A stretch of DNA of 7,054 nucleotides, taken from positions 1 to 7,054 of the forward strand of contig CAJQMW010000215.1 in the NCBI GenBank assembly GCA_905479535.1. Direction: 5' to 3'. The notes beneath the pieces are model-generated. The model saw nothing but the letters and a program-made list of their open reading frames with translations. It made no database searches and had not been told where the DNA came from. The stretch comes from an uncultured Maribacter sp. Lineage in GTDB: Bacteria; Bacteroidota; Bacteroidia; Flavobacteriales; Flavobacteriaceae. Shown here piece after piece: positions 5,035 through 7,054 of this stretch (position 1 is the stretch's first letter; every line of letters begins with the position of its first letter). A program made the position numbers and the translations under genes.

Positions 5035-6852
5035 ATGGCAAAGCTTTTTAAAAATAATACTTTGAGCTTGATAGATATTCTTAAAAGAATAGTTGTCCGC
5101 ATACCCCAGTTTCCAAGAATGATACATAATATCAAGAAAGCCAAGGGAATTACTCAGGACAGTCAGCGATCTATCGGGAAAATAATTGAGTCCAAAGCGC
5201 TACACCATGGAAGCCTATGCGCTCTTAAATATCAAGACCAAAGCTTTACCTATGCCGAATTCAATGAAATGGTCAATAGCTATGCCAACTATCTTCTCAG
5301 AGAGGGTGTCAAAAATGGCGAAACGGTTATCGCTTTTTTAGAAAATAGACCTGAGCTGTTATTTTTAATTACCGCTTGTGCCAAAATCGGAGCTATTGTT
5401 TCACTCATCAATCCGAACCAAAAGGGTAAGGTCTTGATCCATTCCATAGAACTCGCAAAGTCCAACTACTTTTTTATCGGAGAGGAACTGGTCGAACCTT
5501 TTGAAGAAGTAAAAAATTCAATTTTGGTCGCTACTGAACACAAGTATTATTGGGTTAGTGACGAACAATTGATCGATTGTCCAAAAAACTATACAGCGCT
5601 AAAAAGGGAACTGGAGCACGTAGCTATTGAAAACCCGACTACAACACAACAAATAAAGGCAAGTCAACCCTACGCATACGTTTTTACTTCCGGAACTACA
5701 GGCCTGCCCAAGGCCTCGCGACAGACCCACAGAAAATGGCTGGCGACGTATTATTGGTTCGGCAAGGTCAATATGAACTTGGGCATCACCGATGTTATGT
5801 ACGTACCACTTCCTTTTTATCATACCAACGCCCTTATTGTAGGTTGGCCAACTGCCCTTGCCGGCTCTTGTACCATGGTAATGAGAAGAAAATTTTCCGT
5901 TACCGATTTCTGGAAAGATGTTAAAAGGTACAATGTAACGGCATTTATTTATATAGGGGAATTGTGTCGTTATTTATTGAATGCTCCTGAATCGGATCTG
6001 GACAAGAGCCATAGCATTAAAAAAATAATGGGCAATGGGTTGCGGCCTGATATCTGGCATCAATTCAAGGAGCGTTTTCAAATCAAAAATATCGTTGAGT
6101 TTTATGGTGCCGCCGACGGTAATGTTGGGTTTACCAACACACTGAATTTTGATTGCACCATAGGGTGGTGCCCAACAAATTTCAAAATTATAAAATACGA
6201 TGTCGAAAATGATATGCCCATTAAAAGTTCCAACGGCTTCCTTATTCCCGTGCGGAAGGGTGAGACCGGTTTATTGATTTCCGAAATAAGTGATAAATCC
6301 GTTTTTGATGGCTATGTCAATAAAGAAAGGAATAAAGATAAAGTTCTTCTTAACGTTTTTAAGTCTGGGGACTATTGGTTCAACAGTGGCGATTTATTAC
6401 AGGATATCGGATTTAGACATGCGAGGTTTATCGACAGAATTGGTGATACCTTCCGATGGAAAGGAGAAAATGTTGCTACTGCCGAAGTAGAAGGGGTTGT
6501 TGGCAATCTAAAATGGGTAGAGATCTGTGCCGTATATGGGGTTCAAATTCCAAATAATGATGGGCGGGCAGGTATGGTTACCATTGTAAAGTATCTCGAG
6601 GAAAATTTTGATATAAGTGCCGTGGCGGAACACCTTCACAAAGAACTTCCAAAATATGCAGTGCCCATTTTTATTAGGCTAAAGGATGAGATCAATTATA
6701 CACATACGCACAAAATCAAAAAATTCGATTTAAAAGAAGAAGGTTTCAATTGCGATGATCAAGTATATGTGATGTTACCAAAAAGCAATAGCTATGTTCC
6801 GATGGATACAAAGCTTCTAAGTGAAATCAATGAAGGAGCTTATATCTTCTAG
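5035..6852 (+). CDS. Long-chain acyl-CoA synthetase, FATP/FadD6 type (ANL superfamily)
   Basis: A 605-residue enzyme that should activate long or very long chain fatty acids to acyl-CoA via an acyl-adenylate. The N-terminal ~50 residues are basic and amphipathic, as in membrane-associated FATP proteins. The P-loop is TSGTTGLPK (218-226). The adenine motif reads EFYGAADGN (355-363), where YGATEGN is usual, so the acidic residue is D361 instead of E. The ribose-binding D453 lies in SGDLL. The FATP signature FIDRIGDTFRWKGENVATAEV (465-485) separates this group from ordinary FadD. The C-terminal catalytic lysine is probably K563 in HKIKKFDLKEEGF. The ending SYVPMDTKLLSEINEGAYIF fits the FATP C-terminus (YVPL near the end), so the TAG is a natural stop. 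The gene is complete and possibly cotranscribed with the dehalogenase. Confidence 0.92.
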   Translation: MAKLFKNNTLSLIDILKRIVVRIPQFPRMIHNIKKAKGITQDSQRSIGKIIESKALHHGSLCALKYQDQSFTYAEFNEMVNSYANYLLREGVKNGETVIAFLENRPELLFLITACAKIGAIVSLINPNQKGKVLIHSIELAKSNYFFIGEELVEPFEEVKNSILVATEHKYYWVSDEQLIDCPKNYTALKRELEHVAIENPTTTQQIKASQPYAYVFTSGTTGLPKASRQTHRKWLATYYWFGKVNMNLGITDVMYVPLPFYHTNALIVGWPTALAGSCTMVMRRKFSVTDFWKDVKRYNVTAFIYIGELCRYLLNAPESDLDKSHSIKKIMGNGLRPDIWHQFKERFQIKNIVEFYGAADGNVGFTNTLNFDCTIGWCPTNFKIIKYDVENDMPIKSSNGFLIPVRKGETGLLISEISDKSVFDGYVNKERNKDKVLLNVFKSGDYWFNSGDLLQDIGFRHARFIDRIGDTFRWKGENVATAEVEGVVGNLKWVEICAVYGVQIPNNDGRAGMVTIVKYLEENFDISAVAEHLHKELPKYAVPIFIRLKDEINYTHTHKIKKFDLKEEGFNCDDQVYVMLPKSNSYVPMDTKLLSEINEGAYIF

Positions 6853-6886
6853 GAAGATAAAACGGTAACAATAGGTGTAAAGCATA

Positions 6887-6943
6887 ACCAAGAAGTTTAC
6901 ATATACTTGGAAAAAATATGGGGACACTTGGTTAATTCTTGGT
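6887..6943. repeat. Short inverted repeat with alternative pairing partners
   Basis: ACCAAGAA (6887-6894) is the exact reverse complement of TTCTTGGT (6936-6943), with 41 bases between. The inner CCAAG (6888-6892) could also pair with either of two further CTTGG copies, at 6906-6910 and 6927-6931, so the leader-like stretch can fold in three mutually exclusive ways. It lies 34 bases after the acyl-CoA synthetase stop. No function is evident, and chance is quite possible in AT-rich DNA. Confidence 0.3.
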
Positions 6944-7023
6944 GGAATGGCCGCGGACAAGAAGTAACTATGAGCTCTGATTAAAATTTTATTCGAAAAA
7001 TACCATCAACAGATGATTTCATA

Positions 7024-7049
7024 AAAAAACGCAAATGATAGCGATTTTT
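7024..7049. terminator. Weak A/T-flanked hairpin, possible bidirectional terminator
   Basis: AAAAA-A-CGC and GCG-A-TTTTT flank an 8-base loop (AAATGATA). This gives three G-C pairs, one A/A mismatch and five A-T pairs, ending in a T run on the + strand and the mirror image on the minus strand. The G/C core is short, so termination would be weak. It is the only terminator-shaped element after the acyl-CoA synthetase gene. The rest of 6853-7054 shows no convincing gene on either strand. Confidence 0.22.
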
Positions 7050-7054
7050 ATTCC

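Noticed and set aside
158..6852. An OleB/OleC/OleD-like olefin or beta-lactone pathway, suggested by the co-occurrence of an SDR, a haloalkane-dehalogenase-fold hydrolase and an AMP-forming ligase
   Set aside because: The ligase carries the FATP signature (DTFRWKGENV), not expected of OleC. The hydrolase has HLD-I features including cap W160, whereas OleB groups with HLD-III. The SDR is DFR-like, no OleA thiolase is present, and four membrane-protein genes separate the SDR from the other two.

Overview
The window looks like a chromosomal piece of a marine-type Flavobacteriaceae (Bacteroidota) genome. The evidence is AT-rich DNA, A-rich leaders with little Shine-Dalgarno signal, three DUF6090-type proteins (a family I know almost only from Bacteroidota), and a G/C-box inverted repeat of a kind common in Flavobacteriia. 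All recognisable genes lie on the + strand with short gaps, so much of the window could be transcribed together, although I see no convincing promoter.

Layout: (1) 2-145, the C-terminal tail of an unidentified gene running in from the left. (2) 158-1096, an extended SDR / dihydroflavonol-reductase-like NAD(P)H oxidoreductase with a TTG start. (3) 1121-3508, a tandem cluster of three DUF6090-like single-pass membrane proteins. They share a nearly invariant N-terminal basic head and transmembrane anchor but have strongly diverged periplasmic domains. Between the second and third lies the 11-codon head of a fourth copy, which runs straight into an approximately 80-bp imperfect inverted repeat (2686-2766). 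(4) 3535-4026, a small multi-pass membrane protein that looks like an in-frame chimera: the N-terminus of one Bacteroidota membrane family joined to the C-terminal half of a DUF998-like protein. (5) 4086-4991, a subfamily-I haloalkane dehalogenase with all five catalytic and halide-binding residues. (6) 5035-6852, a FATP/FadD6-type long-chain acyl-CoA synthetase. (7) 6853-7054, about 200 bp with no convincing gene, only weak inverted repeats.

The three catalytic genes (SDR, dehalogenase, acyl-CoA synthetase) could be imagined in one lipid or xenobiotic pathway: dehalogenation to an alcohol, redox steps, then CoA activation. Only the last two are close neighbours, and the pathway is inference. 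The trio superficially recalls OleB/OleC/OleD, but sequence details argue against that. The most unusual content is structural: the DUF6090 cluster with conserved anchor DNA and diverged domains, the relict gene head abutting a mobile-looking palindromic repeat, and the apparent gene fusion at 3535-4026. I found no CRISPR array, RNA gene, integrase, transposase or defence gene.
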